Shown here one piece after another: positions 31,934 to 39,063 of a stretch of 47,625 nt of DNA. The DNA is taken from positions 1-47,625 of the IMG/VR virus record IMGVR_UViG_3300033145_001371; one strand, 5' to 3'. Position 1 is the first letter of the stretch. Every line of letters begins with the position of its first letter. The stretch is from a virus. Below the pieces are notes generated by a model, which saw only the letters and a list, made by a program, of their open reading frames with translations, did not search any database and was not told the origin of the DNA. Made by a program: the position numbers and the translations under genes.

Positions 31934-32353
31934 ATGGTATTAAAAAGTTTTGCAATACAGGCAGCGATCAACATAGGGTGGGATTGTGCTCTCTCTCTAA
32001 TCTCTTGGTTATTGAAAAAGGGATATATCTCTTTTGAAGTATCAGTAGGAGAAGGACATCCTCTTTGGAAAGAGGCTGCCAAAATAACTAAGGATGGAAT
32101 CATTACCAAAAGTGAGGTAATCGATTTTCTTAGAGAGACAAGCGAACATATTCCTGGAAGTATAGATGACATAATAATTAATGTTATTTGTATGGCGTTG
32201 GGATATGTAGATAATTTCGAATGGGATGCGTCTGAACAAGAAGAGTTGTTTGAAGCTATTGCACTGATGATAGAAGACGGGAAATTTACAAATTTTGAGG
32301 CAGCGGTAGTCCTTGATGCAGTCAATTCTGTAAGTGGACTGCTTAAAAAATGA
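31934..32353 (+). CDS. hypothetical protein upstream of endolysin
   Basis: A 139-residue acidic, helical protein with Trp residues near the N-terminus (G-W-D-C-A-L-S-L-I-S-W-L-L). Two segments (D-G-I-I-T-K-S-E-V and D-G-K-F-T-N-F-E-A) resemble EF-hand-like or phage head-tail helix pairs. It overlaps the endolysin gene by four bases, so it may be a lysis partner, but it has no clear membrane span. ATG 31934 follows AGGAGGAACG. Confidence 0.5.
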   Translation: MVLKSFAIQAAINIGWDCALSLISWLLKKGYISFEVSVGEGHPLWKEAAKITKDGIITKSEVIDFLRETSEHIPGSIDDIIINVICMALGYVDNFEWDASEQEELFEAIALMIEDGKFTNFEAAVVLDAVNSVSGLLKK

Positions 32354-32778
32354 CTCTGAACAATTTTCAACTGACTGAAAATTTTAACCTACAGGAATAT
32401 GCCTCACCGGACACGGACGAAGTGAAAATCGATAGCAGGGTGGTCGATATATGCCAGGACTTGCGGAACAAGATAGGTAAGCTCACAGTGACTAGCGGAT
32501 ACAGGACTGTAATGCACAACGAAAGAGTTGGTGGAGCTAGCAATTCCTATCATCTGAAAGGGCTAGCTGCGGACATCAGACCCAGAAGGCTAGATATGCT
32601 GCCAGAGCTTTTCAGGCTCGCTACGGGGAACTGGCAAATTAATGGACTGGGTTTGTATAATAAACATATTCATATCGATATAAGAGAAAAAGGACGGGTT
32701 ATCTGGGTGAAACTATTCAACAGAAAGGTTAAATATTTCAACACGTCTGAAAAGGCGTTAGACTACTTTCTCAACTAA
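32350..32778 (+). CDS. endolysin, zinc D,D-peptidase (M15 family)
   Basis: A 142-residue protein with the M15A layout: S-G-Y-R-T at 49-53, the zinc motif H68-x6-D75 (S-Y-H-L-K-G-L-A-A-D-I) and the last ligand H108 in K-H-I-H-I-D. Such enzymes cut peptidoglycan peptide cross-links. No cell-wall-binding domain or signal peptide is seen, so it would need a holin, which I cannot identify with confidence. It ends the late operon; a large hairpin follows. Confidence 0.88.
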   Translation: MTLNNFQLTENFNLQEYASPDTDEVKIDSRVVDICQDLRNKIGKLTVTSGYRTVMHNERVGGASNSYHLKGLAADIRPRRLDMLPELFRLATGNWQINGLGLYNKHIHIDIREKGRVIWVKLFNRKVKYFNTSEKALDYFLN

Positions 32779-32781
32779 CTC

Positions 32782-32838
32782 AGGCGGGGCGGCTGGCATA
32801 AGGCTTTCTCCTTTCCCTTATTATCGGCTGCCCTGCTT
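32782..32838 (+). terminator. large hairpin after the endolysin (possible terminator)
   Basis: A 13-bp outer stem pairs 32782-32794 with 32826-32838, using four G-T pairs. An inner perfect stem ATAAGG (32798-32803) / CCTTAT (32816-32821) closes a 12-base loop. Position at the end of the late genes suggests transcription stop or mRNA end protection. No T-tract follows, so it is not a textbook terminator. Nothing else is seen in the gap 32839-32947. Confidence 0.55.
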
Positions 32839-32947
32839 GACCTACCTATAAAAATCAACTTAAACAATCGGTGGAGTTTTTATTAGCTATGATAGGCTAG
32901 GACTGCATTTGCTAGTTTTGAGGTAGCTATTTTGGCTGATTTGCCTA

Positions 32948-32975
32948 TTGACAATGATAATATATGTTGTATAGT
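32948..32975 (+). promoter_or_regulatory. promoter P3 of the early region
   Basis: TTGACA at 32948-32953 and TATAGT at 32970-32975, spacer 16, in AT-rich sequence. Transcription should start near 32982, with AAGGAG (32994-32998) and ATG 33005 close behind. It stands at the junction of late and early genes and can drive everything to the end of the window. Confidence 0.75.
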
Positions 32976-33004
32976 ATAGGTAACTTGATAATAAGGAGAA
33001 GAGA

Positions 33005-33166
33005 ATGATAATACAAAAGTATAAAGGACATAGGGTTAACCTAGCTACAATAGAACCACTAAAAAAGGGAGATGATTATCAAATAATCTGCATAACAACA
33101 GGAAAGAAAACACATTACTTTTCGATTTCACCTAATATATCAATAGAATGGAGAGAGACAAAATGA
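33005..33166 (+). CDS. small hypothetical early protein
   Basis: A 53-residue protein, beta-rich (R-V-N-L-A-T-I-E-P, Y-Q-I-I-C-I-T-T-G). It is the first gene behind promoter P3, with AAGGAG seven bases upstream of ATG 33005. No family recognised. First genes behind early promoters often counter or redirect the host, but nothing here shows that directly. Confidence 0.6.
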   Translation: MIIQKYKGHRVNLATIEPLKKGDDYQIICITTGKKTHYFSISPNISIEWRETK

Positions 33167-33300
33167 AGATAAGAATAAAGAAAATAGAGTGCCAACGTTG
33201 CGGATGGATTTGGACCCCACGCAAGGATGATGTCAGGAGATGCCCGCATTGCCAGAGTGTCTATTTTGACATGCCGAAAAAACAAGCAAAGGAGAAGTAG
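33163..33300 (+). CDS. small zinc-ribbon protein
   Basis: A 45-residue protein with C-Q-R-C-G-W and C-P-H-C-Q-S, a compact zinc ribbon of the kind C-x-x-C-G-x-x-W. Its ATG overlaps the preceding stop (ATGA). A basic C-terminal tail follows. Probably binds nucleic acid or a protein partner. Confidence 0.65.
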   Translation: MKIRIKKIECQRCGWIWTPRKDDVRRCPHCQSVYFDMPKKQAKEK

Positions 33301-33435
33301 ATGATTATATTCTATATTATTGTCTTTGTTATTATTGGATGGATAATAATATCAGCAATCCAAGAGGAAATATTTTACAATAAGAAAGGTAAAATAATGT
33401 GGTTCAGTAAATCTTGGAGAAGGAGAGTAAAATGA
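33301..33435 (+). CDS. small single-span membrane protein
   Basis: A 44-residue protein starting one base after the preceding stop. It has an N-terminal membrane span (FYIIVFVIIGWIIISA) and a basic C-terminal half (W-R-R-R-V-K) that should face the cytoplasm. AAAGGAGAAG precedes the start. No family recognised. Confidence 0.5.
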   Translation: MIIFYIIVFVIIGWIIISAIQEEIFYNKKGKIMWFSKSWRRRVK

Positions 33436-33536
33436 GCTTATTCGAGATGATTTTTCTAGTGTGCGGAGTGGGAGCTATCTTATTTTTCCCTGTTGTGATT
33501 GTTGTTATGGCGATAGTGGGTAAAATTTTTGAGTGA
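33432..33536 (+). CDS. tiny membrane protein
   Basis: A 34-residue, almost wholly hydrophobic protein (VCGVGAILFFPVVIVVMAIV) whose ATG overlaps the preceding stop. AAGGAGAG lies upstream. With the previous gene it forms a pair of tiny early membrane proteins. Role unknown. Confidence 0.45.
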   Translation: MSLFEMIFLVCGVGAILFFPVVIVVMAIVGKIFE

Positions 33537-33548
33537 AAAGAGGACAAG

Positions 33549-33896
33549 ATGAAACAATCAGAATGTCCAGTATGTAGAAGAGACGTTTTAGCGGATTCCC
33601 CAGGTTTGCAGGCCGTATGTCCGCAGTGTAAGAAGGATTTAGCTGATAAAAAGAAAGGAGATATGATGAACAAACAAACGTTGAAGGAAGAGCTGGTAGA
33701 TTTACGGATGTACCTAGCTGAGGCAGAAAATCAGGCGCTGAAAATAATAAGTAGACCCTGGTTCACAAGCTATAAAGGAAAACTTATCAACGAAGCTCAT
33801 AAGGATATCCAATCAGCCGACGATAAGCTCTGCGAGCTGGCGGAACTATTAGGGCTAGACAAGCTGGATGTTGTCGAGCCAGAGAGGGTAAATTGA
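33549..33896 (+). CDS. zinc-ribbon and helical protein
   Basis: A 115-residue protein. Residues 1-30 are a zinc ribbon (C-P-V-C and C-P-Q-C-K). From residue 39 a double Met preceded by GAAAGGAGATATG starts a helical domain (E-E-L-V-D-L-R-M-Y-L-A-E-A-E-N). Two proteins could therefore be made, the full one and a short one from about 33663. No family recognised. Confidence 0.6.
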   Translation: MKQSECPVCRRDVLADSPGLQAVCPQCKKDLADKKKGDMMNKQTLKEELVDLRMYLAEAENQALKIISRPWFTSYKGKLINEAHKDIQSADDKLCELAELLGLDKLDVVEPERVN

Positions 33897-34099
33897 TGAA
33901 TAGTCCTCGTAACTACAAAGAGCTAGAGAAATTTATCAGTCAAGAAATAAAGGACGGGTTAGGTTTATTGGCAGAAACCAACCAGCAGGCTATTGATAAT
34001 ATTGCCAATAATTTAACAAGTCATATAGCTGAGTTTGTGGGCTATAAGCACGTAGAACTAAGAGAGCGAGACAAAAAGGAGAAGAGAGATGCAAAATGA
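33896..34099 (+). CDS. small helical protein
   Basis: A 67-residue amphipathic helical protein with a very basic C-terminus. ATG 33896 overlaps the preceding stop (TGATG); TTG 33893 is an alternative. AGAGAGGG precedes it. No family recognised. Confidence 0.55.
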   Translation: MNSPRNYKELEKFISQEIKDGLGLLAETNQQAIDNIANNLTSHIAEFVGYKHVELRERDKKEKRDAK

Positions 34100-34241
34100 A
34101 ATATTATGGCGTAAAAATGAAGAAGAGTATAGGGTAGAGAAAAGGTGGACGTTGAAGGAGATAGCGATAGGCCTGATAATAGGGATATTGTATCTACTGG
34201 CAAGTGGCTGGCTGTATTTTGTCACGGTTATGGCGAGGTAG
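34089..34241 (+). CDS. small single-span membrane protein
   Basis: A 50-residue protein with a charged N-terminal half and one membrane span (IAIGLIIGILYLLASGWLYF). ATG 34089 lies after AAAAAGGAGAAGAG, inside the end of the preceding gene. No family recognised. Confidence 0.55.
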   Translation: MQNEILWRKNEEEYRVEKRWTLKEIAIGLIIGILYLLASGWLYFVTVMAR

Positions 34242-34244
34242 AAA

Positions 34245-34493
34245 ATGGACAAACGGCATACTGACAATATTTGGAATTTTATCGAAAGGAAAGTCCAGAA
34301 GGCAGAAAATCAGGTTGATAATAACTGCCCAGAACTAGCGGCTGAAATTTTAGAGAATATAGAAAATGACATCAGGATAGGCATACAGACTGGATTGTTA
34401 CCTGATAATTATTATGCCGAAGCAATTGAGTTCATCTATAATAAAATAGATAGATTGAATAAAATAACAATAGAAGAAAGGGGGATAATATGA
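34245..34493 (+). CDS. small helical hypothetical protein
   Basis: An 82-residue acidic helical protein (W-N-F-I-E-R-K-V-Q-K-A-E-N-Q, E-I-L-E-N-I-E-N-D-I-R) starting three bases after the preceding stop. It overlaps the next gene by four bases. The ribosome site is weak (GCGAGGTAG). No family recognised. Confidence 0.55.
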   Translation: MDKRHTDNIWNFIERKVQKAENQVDNNCPELAAEILENIENDIRIGIQTGLLPDNYYAEAIEFIYNKIDRLNKITIEERGII

Positions 34494-34654
34494 ACCTAGC
34501 AGATAAGACGGACAAGGAATTGTGGGATATGTTAGATAAAATAGATGATGAGATATTAACACTGGAACAAGATTACGATACTGATAAGGCTGAATTAAAA
34601 GATAAAAAACATAAAATATATCGAGAAATCATAAGGAGAGAGAAAGGAGAGTAG
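34490..34654 (+). CDS. small coiled-coil protein
   Basis: A 54-residue protein, one long charged helix with the pattern D-K-T-D-K-E-L-W-D-M-L-D-K. ATG 34490 follows AAAGGGGG. Probably forms a coiled coil. No family recognised. Confidence 0.55.
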   Translation: MNLADKTDKELWDMLDKIDDEILTLEQDYDTDKAELKDKKHKIYREIIRREKGE

Positions 34655-34655
34655 T

Positions 34656-34781
34656 ATGGATAATGATGAAGAATTAAAAGAAGAAGCAAAGGAAGTATGG
34701 GAGAACTTGAGTGGGTATTTTGATAGAGAAGAAATAGAGAAGATAGCACACTTTATAATTAAGTTAGTAAAGGGGGAATAA
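34656..34781 (+). CDS. small acidic helical protein
   Basis: A 41-residue, very acidic helical protein starting one base after the preceding stop, behind AAAGGAGAG. Acidic mini-proteins in early clusters sometimes mimic DNA, but this one is too short to claim that. Confidence 0.5.
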   Translation: MDNDEELKEEAKEVWENLSGYFDREEIEKIAHFIIKLVKGE

Positions 34782-34824
34782 GAGAGTTGAATGAATTTAT
34801 TTACACAAGAAAGGAGAAAGTAGT

Positions 34825-36003
34825 ATGAGTATAATAGGATTATCAGAAAAATTGAGGCTGCCAAGAAAAGGCAAGATTCGACTCGGTGAAAAAAAGCTAA
34901 GCAAGCAAGGCAAGGAATATCCTTCAGCATTGGACTATTTCGTAGTGCCAGAAGAAGTTGCGGAAGTCTATCCTGACAAGCCCCGCAAACTGGACATAAT
35001 GTTTCCTATGGAAAACAGGGACGATTTCTTTCCCCAGTGGTACAAGCGTTACGGAAGCTCGAAAGGTTTAATTTGCAAGGGTGACGGAAAGACAGCTACC
35101 GAGATATTAGCAAGTCACAAAGGGAAACTTATCGAGGACAATAAAGAGATAGAACTCGGAAAGCCAGAAATGAAAGAGATAGACTGTGAGGGCAAGGAGT
35201 GCCCCTACTACCAGAGCAAGGAATGTAAGCAAGTAGGAAACCTACAGATTATCCTGCCGAAAGTGAAGGGGCTGGGAGTCTATCAGATTGACACGTCCAG
35301 CTACAATAGCATAATCAATATAAACAGCGGGATAGAGCTAATAAGAGGAATGCTGGCGAGGGTAGGAATAAATAGGATTAGCTGGATTCCTTTGGTATTA
35401 GAGGTCAAAATGCAGGAAGCTCACCCAGTTGTGAAAAATAAACGAATCAAGACTATCATACCTGTTATGAGCGTTGACCTGGAGATGTCAGTCGAGTTGA
35501 TGATGAAAATGTTAAAAGGTTCAGCCTTGCCAGCTCCGCAAGCAGAGGTAGACAATCCTGATGTGGACGATAAGCCTGAGTTACTATTTTCAGATGAAGC
35601 TAATATAAACACAGGCGATAAAGTCAATTTTGTGAAGACTGGAATCAAATTTGATGCTACTAATTCAGAAAAAAATGAAATAGAAAAGGTAAATAAACTA
35701 GGCGAAACAGAGGTCAAGGATAAAGTCCTGTCAGAAGAGGAAGCCCAGAAGGAACAGGATAGAATATTAGAGGAGAGTAAGCAACCAGATTATGGAAAAG
35801 GCCGTAACCAACTCAACATCCGTTGGCACACTCTCAGAAAGAAGTTGGTCGAGATTAACTTTTTCGGTGATGATGAGAGTTATCGGGACTGGCTCAAATT
35901 TAGCTTCAAGGTCGGGTCCAGTAAAGAATTATCAGACGAAAAAATGAACGAGGGGATAGCATTGATGGCAAAAATATTCAACGAGCAAGAAAAGGAGAAG
36001 TAG
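34825..36003 (+). CDS. recombination directionality factor-like protein (gp3 family-like)
   Basis: A 392-residue protein. The first 210 residues follow the layout of the mycobacteriophage gp3-type family: G-K-I-R-L-G, P-Q-W-Y-K-R-Y, C-K-G-D-G-K-T-A, C-P-Y-Y-Q-S-K-E-C, L-P-K-V-K-G-L-G-V-Y-Q-I-D-T and S-Y-N-S-I-I-N-I-N-S. The rest is an acidic linker (225-330) and a helical C-terminus with a W-x-x-L-R-K-K patch. No integrase is present and a Cas4-type nuclease follows, so a role in replication or recombination is more likely than excision control. AAAGGAG precedes ATG 34825. Confidence 0.6.
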   Translation: MSIIGLSEKLRLPRKGKIRLGEKKLSKQGKEYPSALDYFVVPEEVAEVYPDKPRKLDIMFPMENRDDFFPQWYKRYGSSKGLICKGDGKTATEILASHKGKLIEDNKEIELGKPEMKEIDCEGKECPYYQSKECKQVGNLQIILPKVKGLGVYQIDTSSYNSIININSGIELIRGMLARVGINRISWIPLVLEVKMQEAHPVVKNKRIKTIIPVMSVDLEMSVELMMKMLKGSALPAPQAEVDNPDVDDKPELLFSDEANINTGDKVNFVKTGIKFDATNSEKNEIEKVNKLGETEVKDKVLSEEEAQKEQDRILEESKQPDYGKGRNQLNIRWHTLRKKLVEINFFGDDESYRDWLKFSFKVGSSKELSDEKMNEGIALMAKIFNEQEKEK

Positions 36004-36288
36004 ATGAATTGGTGCAAGATATTAGGGCATAAGTGGTATCATTTTCGATATAAAGTAAATGTCACAAAATGTAAGCGTTGCGGAAAGTATAGAAAAAGTA
36101 AGACATTACAGGAAGAATGGGATGAAGTAGGAAAAGCTTTTAGAGAGTTAGTAGCGGAAGTAGAGAAGACTTGGCCTGCAAAATTTTTAAATTGGCTAGC
36201 AAAAAAATGGTATTGGAAAGTATTTACTTGGTATTTTTTGAGTGGATTGATAATATTGATGTGTTGGGAAATATGGATAAAATCATAA
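36004..36288 (+). CDS. DUF1660-like zinc and membrane protein
   Basis: A 94-residue protein. The N-terminus has C-K-I-L-G-H-K-W and C-K-R-C-G-K, the pattern of the prophage family DUF1660. A helix follows, then a C-terminal membrane span (VFTWYFLSGLIILMCWEIW). It starts immediately after the preceding stop, behind AAAGGAGAAG. Function unknown. Confidence 0.6.
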   Translation: MNWCKILGHKWYHFRYKVNVTKCKRCGKYRKSKTLQEEWDEVGKAFRELVAEVEKTWPAKFLNWLAKKWYWKVFTWYFLSGLIILMCWEIWIKS

Positions 36289-36298
36289 GGAAAATAAA

Positions 36299-37360
36299 AT
36301 GAGCAGAAGCTACTCATATAGCCAACTTAACCGCTGGATAAACTGCCCGCTCTCCTGGAAGTATGCCAAGATTGACAAGCTCCCTCAAATAGAATCACCT
36401 AATCTAATACAGGGGCGGATTATACACGATAAGGTAGATGAGTATATCAAATATCTTGTCAAAAATAAACTGACAACTGACCTGAGCTGGCCTGGATTGA
36501 TCGAGGGGTTAGACGGATTGCCAGAGGGAGCGGAGTTGATGGACAGGTTCGTTAGGTCGTTTGTGCTGAACTCTGAGACTCATATAGGGAGTGAAATTAA
36601 AATAGTTATTACAAAGGAAGGTAAAATAATAGAGGATTGGTGGAGTCAAAAGGCGTGGTTTCGGTTCAAGATAGATAAACTGGATATAGAAAAAGACAGG
36701 GTTATTATCACCGATTGGAAAAGCGGCTGGAATACGGATATTGATAAACTCCAACTGGAAATTTACGCTTGGGGGATAGGATATATGGGTATAGCAAAAT
36801 TTGATACTATACTAGTCAAAAACCACTTTATCCGCTACAAAATCGAGAAATCAATCGAGATACCCGTGTCAGCCATAGAAGGCATCGAGAAGAAGGTCAG
36901 GAAAATAACGGCTCAAATGGAATCAGCTAAGAAATTCCCTGCCAAGCCAGGCAGTTTTTGTTCGTTCTGTGGATACACTAGCCAGTGTGCTAAGAGGATG
37001 AGCCTGGTGGAGAGAGGCAACCTGCCAGTGATAGACACACGAGAGAAAGCGATTGACTACGCAGGCAAGGTGCTGGTAGTCCAGGAAAGATTGAAGGCAG
37101 TTGTAGAACTGCTGAGAGGATATGTCAAAGAAAATGGGAACATCCCTTTGGCTACGGGTAATTATGGGTATAACGAGCAGAACACGCTGGATATACCCGA
37201 TAAGGAGAAAGTATATAACGCCATCTGCGAACAAGGTGAGAATCCGCTGGACTATTTTAATATCGATAAAAGGATAATACGTAAAGCAGGGCTATCAGAG
37301 GAACTAATCAAGCCAGCTACACAAGTGAAGTTTGGATTTAAGAAAGGGGAAATAGTATGA
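36299..37360 (+). CDS. Cas4/RecB-type PD-(D/E)XK nuclease with Fe-S cysteines
   Basis: A 353-residue protein. Nuclease motifs: S-Q-L-N-R-W-x-x-C-P at 8-17, H43 in G-R-I-I-H-D-K, D126, I-I-T-D139-W-K141 and a Q-L-x-x-Y-A motif at 152-157. C16 with C221, C224 and C230 (F-C-S-F-C-G-Y-T-S-Q-C) is the Cas4/AddB 4Fe-4S arrangement. It should resect DNA ends. No CRISPR locus is near, so it belongs to phage recombination together with the gp3-like protein and RusA. Confidence 0.85.
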   Translation: MSRSYSYSQLNRWINCPLSWKYAKIDKLPQIESPNLIQGRIIHDKVDEYIKYLVKNKLTTDLSWPGLIEGLDGLPEGAELMDRFVRSFVLNSETHIGSEIKIVITKEGKIIEDWWSQKAWFRFKIDKLDIEKDRVIITDWKSGWNTDIDKLQLEIYAWGIGYMGIAKFDTILVKNHFIRYKIEKSIEIPVSAIEGIEKKVRKITAQMESAKKFPAKPGSFCSFCGYTSQCAKRMSLVERGNLPVIDTREKAIDYAGKVLVVQERLKAVVELLRGYVKENGNIPLATGNYGYNEQNTLDIPDKEKVYNAICEQGENPLDYFNIDKRIIRKAGLSEELIKPATQVKFGFKKGEIV

Positions 37361-37530
37361 TGATAATTGATTGTCTAGCCAATTTCAAACTAGAAGTAGA
37401 TTGTGATGGTATTGTTATTTCTGATGCTAGAGCAATAAATGTAAAGGTTTTTTCGTGGGAAGAAATTGCTAAGATATTAAAAGGAGCTAATTATGCCAAA
37501 ACTAACCACAGAGAAAATAGCGGAGATTAG
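37357..37530 (+). CDS. small hypothetical protein
   Basis: A 57-residue protein with a beta-rich N-terminus (F-K-L-E-V-D-C-D-G-I-V-I) and helical remainder. ATG 37357 overlaps the preceding stop. Its last 12 codons overlap the next gene. No family recognised. Confidence 0.5.
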   Translation: MMIIDCLANFKLEVDCDGIVISDARAINVKVFSWEEIAKILKGANYAKTNHRENSGD

Positions 37531-37669
37531 GGAAGCACTTAGGATAATTAGTATTGCCGCTGAAACGGTAGACTATCATTATCCAGTCAAAGCCGGGGAT
37601 AACTTGACAATCATTAGGGAAGAGGTTGCAAGCATTGACAAGTTACTGCCAGATGAGGGGGTAAAATGA
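37493..37669 (+). CDS. small helical protein, paralog of the 45642 gene C-terminus
   Basis: A 58-residue protein beginning M-P-K-L-T-T-E and ending in I-D-K-L-L-P. The gene at 45642 has M-P-K-L-T-T-E-E and ends R-I-D-R-L-L-P. The DNA around both starts, including the AAAGGAGCTAA ribosome site, is nearly identical. So the two are copies, with extra sequence inserted in the other one. Function unknown. Confidence 0.6.
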   Translation: MPKLTTEKIAEIREALRIISIAAETVDYHYPVKAGDNLTIIREEVASIDKLLPDEGVK

Positions 37670-37848
37670 TGGAATATGCAATCGAGACTCTAAAAATTGA
37701 AAAGTATAAACTAGTAGGAGTGAGGCGACAACTATTACTAGATGAACGGGAAGTACATATTTCTTTTCGAGAAGAGATAAATGAAATTTGCTATAAATTA
37801 AAGCAACTCGATTCTGCTATAGCTGAGTTAGGAAAGGAGATAAAATGA
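37666..37848 (+). CDS. small coiled-coil protein
   Basis: A 60-residue charged helical protein with ATGA overlaps on both sides. The pattern L-K-I-E-K-Y-K-L-V-G-V-R-R-Q-L-L-L-D suggests a coiled coil. No family recognised. Confidence 0.55.
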   Translation: MMEYAIETLKIEKYKLVGVRRQLLLDEREVHISFREEINEICYKLKQLDSAIAELGKEIK

Positions 37849-38033
37849 AAACAGAATATCTTATTCACGCTCTTGATAGACATACAGATGAGGCAATAGA
37901 CCATCTTCAACATATTATTAGTCTTCTTCGGGGTCGGTCAATAGAGGCTGATTTTTTCTACGGAATGATAAATCGTATTAAGTCAGAGCGAAAAAGAGTT
38001 TGCAGACAAATCATAAGGAAGGAGATAAAATGA
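37845..38033 (+). CDS. small helical protein
   Basis: A 62-residue helical protein with several His and a basic C-terminus. ATG 37845 lies after GGAAAGGAG and overlaps the preceding stop. No family recognised. Confidence 0.55.
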   Translation: MKTEYLIHALDRHTDEAIDHLQHIISLLRGRSIEADFFYGMINRIKSERKRVCRQIIRKEIK

Positions 38034-38191
38034 AGTGCATCGGATATGGTATCTTTGAAGGCAAATGTCAGAACAAAGCAGGAACACCATGGACTCCGTT
38101 TTGGTGCAAGCGGTGTGATGAATTAAGAAAAGCTCATATTACAAAGAATTTAGAAGAAATTAGAGATTCGTTTAAGAAGGACTCGAAATGA
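38030..38191 (+). CDS. small zinc-binding protein
   Basis: A 53-residue protein with C-I-G-Y, C-Q-N-K and C-K-R-C-D-E, four Cys in a zinc-ribbon arrangement. ATG 38030 is preferred over an in-frame ATG at 38000 because AAGGAAGGAG lies directly before it and it overlaps the preceding stop. No family recognised. Confidence 0.6.
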   Translation: MKCIGYGIFEGKCQNKAGTPWTPFWCKRCDELRKAHITKNLEEIRDSFKKDSK

Positions 38192-38616
38192 GACTACTAA
38201 TAATCATCCTAACTATATCAGCTTTCTCGGCAGGTTACATAGCAAGCGAGTTGGTAGTAACCGCTCAGGTTGGATACGATAGGCAATTTGAGGTTGTTGA
38301 GGTGGAGGTAACGGCTTACAGTCCATCAAAAGCTCAAACATCAGGCAATCCATTTGAAATGGCTAGCACCTTAATAGCTATTCCAAATGACCTGTGGGAG
38401 CTAAAATATATTGCGGTTAGCAGAGATTTGAGAGCCGACTATAATATCAAATGGGGCGACAAAATTTTTGTTGAATTCGAGGTGCAAGATTTGATGGGTG
38501 AGACTGCCAATGGAGAAAGAATTGAGAAAACTGTGGATATTTTTATGCACTCGCAACAGATTGCTCTAAATTTCGGACGACAGTTTGATAGAACAATAAT
38601 AATAGAAAGGAGGTAA
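38188..38616 (+). CDS. exported 3D-domain protein
   Basis: A 142-residue protein. The first 26 residues are a signal peptide or anchor (LLIIILTISAFSAGYIAS). The rest matches the 3D double-psi barrel found in MltA and resuscitation-type proteins: V-T-A-Y-S-P, A-S-T-L-I-A-I-P, I-A-V-S-R-D-L, W-G-D-K-I-F-V, D-I-F-M-H-S and A-L-N-F-G-R. It probably acts on or near peptidoglycan outside the membrane, yet lies in the early region far from the endolysin. Confidence 0.72.
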   Translation: MRLLIIILTISAFSAGYIASELVVTAQVGYDRQFEVVEVEVTAYSPSKAQTSGNPFEMASTLIAIPNDLWELKYIAVSRDLRADYNIKWGDKIFVEFEVQDLMGETANGERIEKTVDIFMHSQQIALNFGRQFDRTIIIERR

Positions 38617-38617
38617 T

Positions 38618-38812
38618 ATGAATATAGAATTAAGAACAATGAAGGCTATGGTAAAAGAATGGAGGAAGCGTGTTAAACAAGAAATAGAAGATGCAGAGAG
38701 AGATAGAGACGCAGAAGCACAAGAAGAAAATGAATCGGAACTTGAATGGACAAGATATTACATTCAGGGATTAAAGCGTGCATTAAGGGAAGGCAATATA
38801 ATAGGAGAATAA
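38618..38812 (+). CDS. small coiled-coil protein
   Basis: A 64-residue Glu/Arg-rich helical protein after GAAAGGAGG, one base after the preceding stop. No family recognised. Confidence 0.55.
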   Translation: MNIELRTMKAMVKEWRKRVKQEIEDAERDRDAEAQEENESELEWTRYYIQGLKRALREGNIIGE

Positions 38813-38813
38813 T

Positions 38814-38960
38814 ATGGATAAATTTGACAGGTGGAGATATGAACCATGGCCAGGAGAGGAAGAACTAGAAAGAGAAGAATACGAAATATGTCACGGAGAA
38901 GGTTCAACTACAGACCATCACGATCCTTGTAGTAATTGTGATGGGAAAGGATATTTATAA
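38814..38960 (+). CDS. small protein with DnaJ-type zinc knuckle
   Basis: A 48-residue protein. The C-terminus (C-S-N-C-D-G-K-G-Y) is a single C-x-x-C-x-G-x-G knuckle like those of DnaJ; another Cys and His cluster (C-H-G-E-G) lies before it. ATG 38814 follows ATAGGAG. Probably a mini zinc protein. Confidence 0.55.
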   Translation: MDKFDRWRYEPWPGEEELEREEYEICHGEGSTTDHHDPCSNCDGKGYL

Positions 38961-38966
38961 ATCAGC

Positions 38967-39015
38967 CGACTTTCCCTGAGAGGTGAGCAAAACTACTCGG
39001 AAGAGAATAGAGTCG
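38967..39015 (+). other. possible folded RNA in intergenic gap
   Basis: CGACTTT (38967-38973) pairs with AGAGTCG (39009-39015), with one G-T pair, enclosing 35 bases that can form a weaker inner stem (GAG 38985-38987 with CTC 38996-38998). It stands in a 103-base gap ahead of the gene at 39064. No known riboswitch or ribozyme core fits. Confidence 0.35.
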
Positions 39016-39027
39016 CTAGAATGATAC

Positions 39028-39040
39028 TTAAATGAAGCCT
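39028..39040. repeat. 13-bp direct repeat, left copy
   Basis: TTAAATGAAGCCT here and at 39288-39300, on either side of the gene at 39064. The pair brackets one gene as a cassette of 260 bp. Confidence 0.7.
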
Positions 39041-39063
39041 GAAAGTAAATAAAAGGAGAAGCA

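Noticed and set aside
36299-37360. CRISPR adaptation module, because of the Cas4-type nuclease
   Set aside because: No Cas1, Cas2 or repeat-spacer array is present. The nuclease fits phage recombination.
38967-39015. Hammerhead ribozyme, because of a CTGAGAG segment
   Set aside because: The core does not match CUGANGA plus GAAA, and the required cleavage site is missing.
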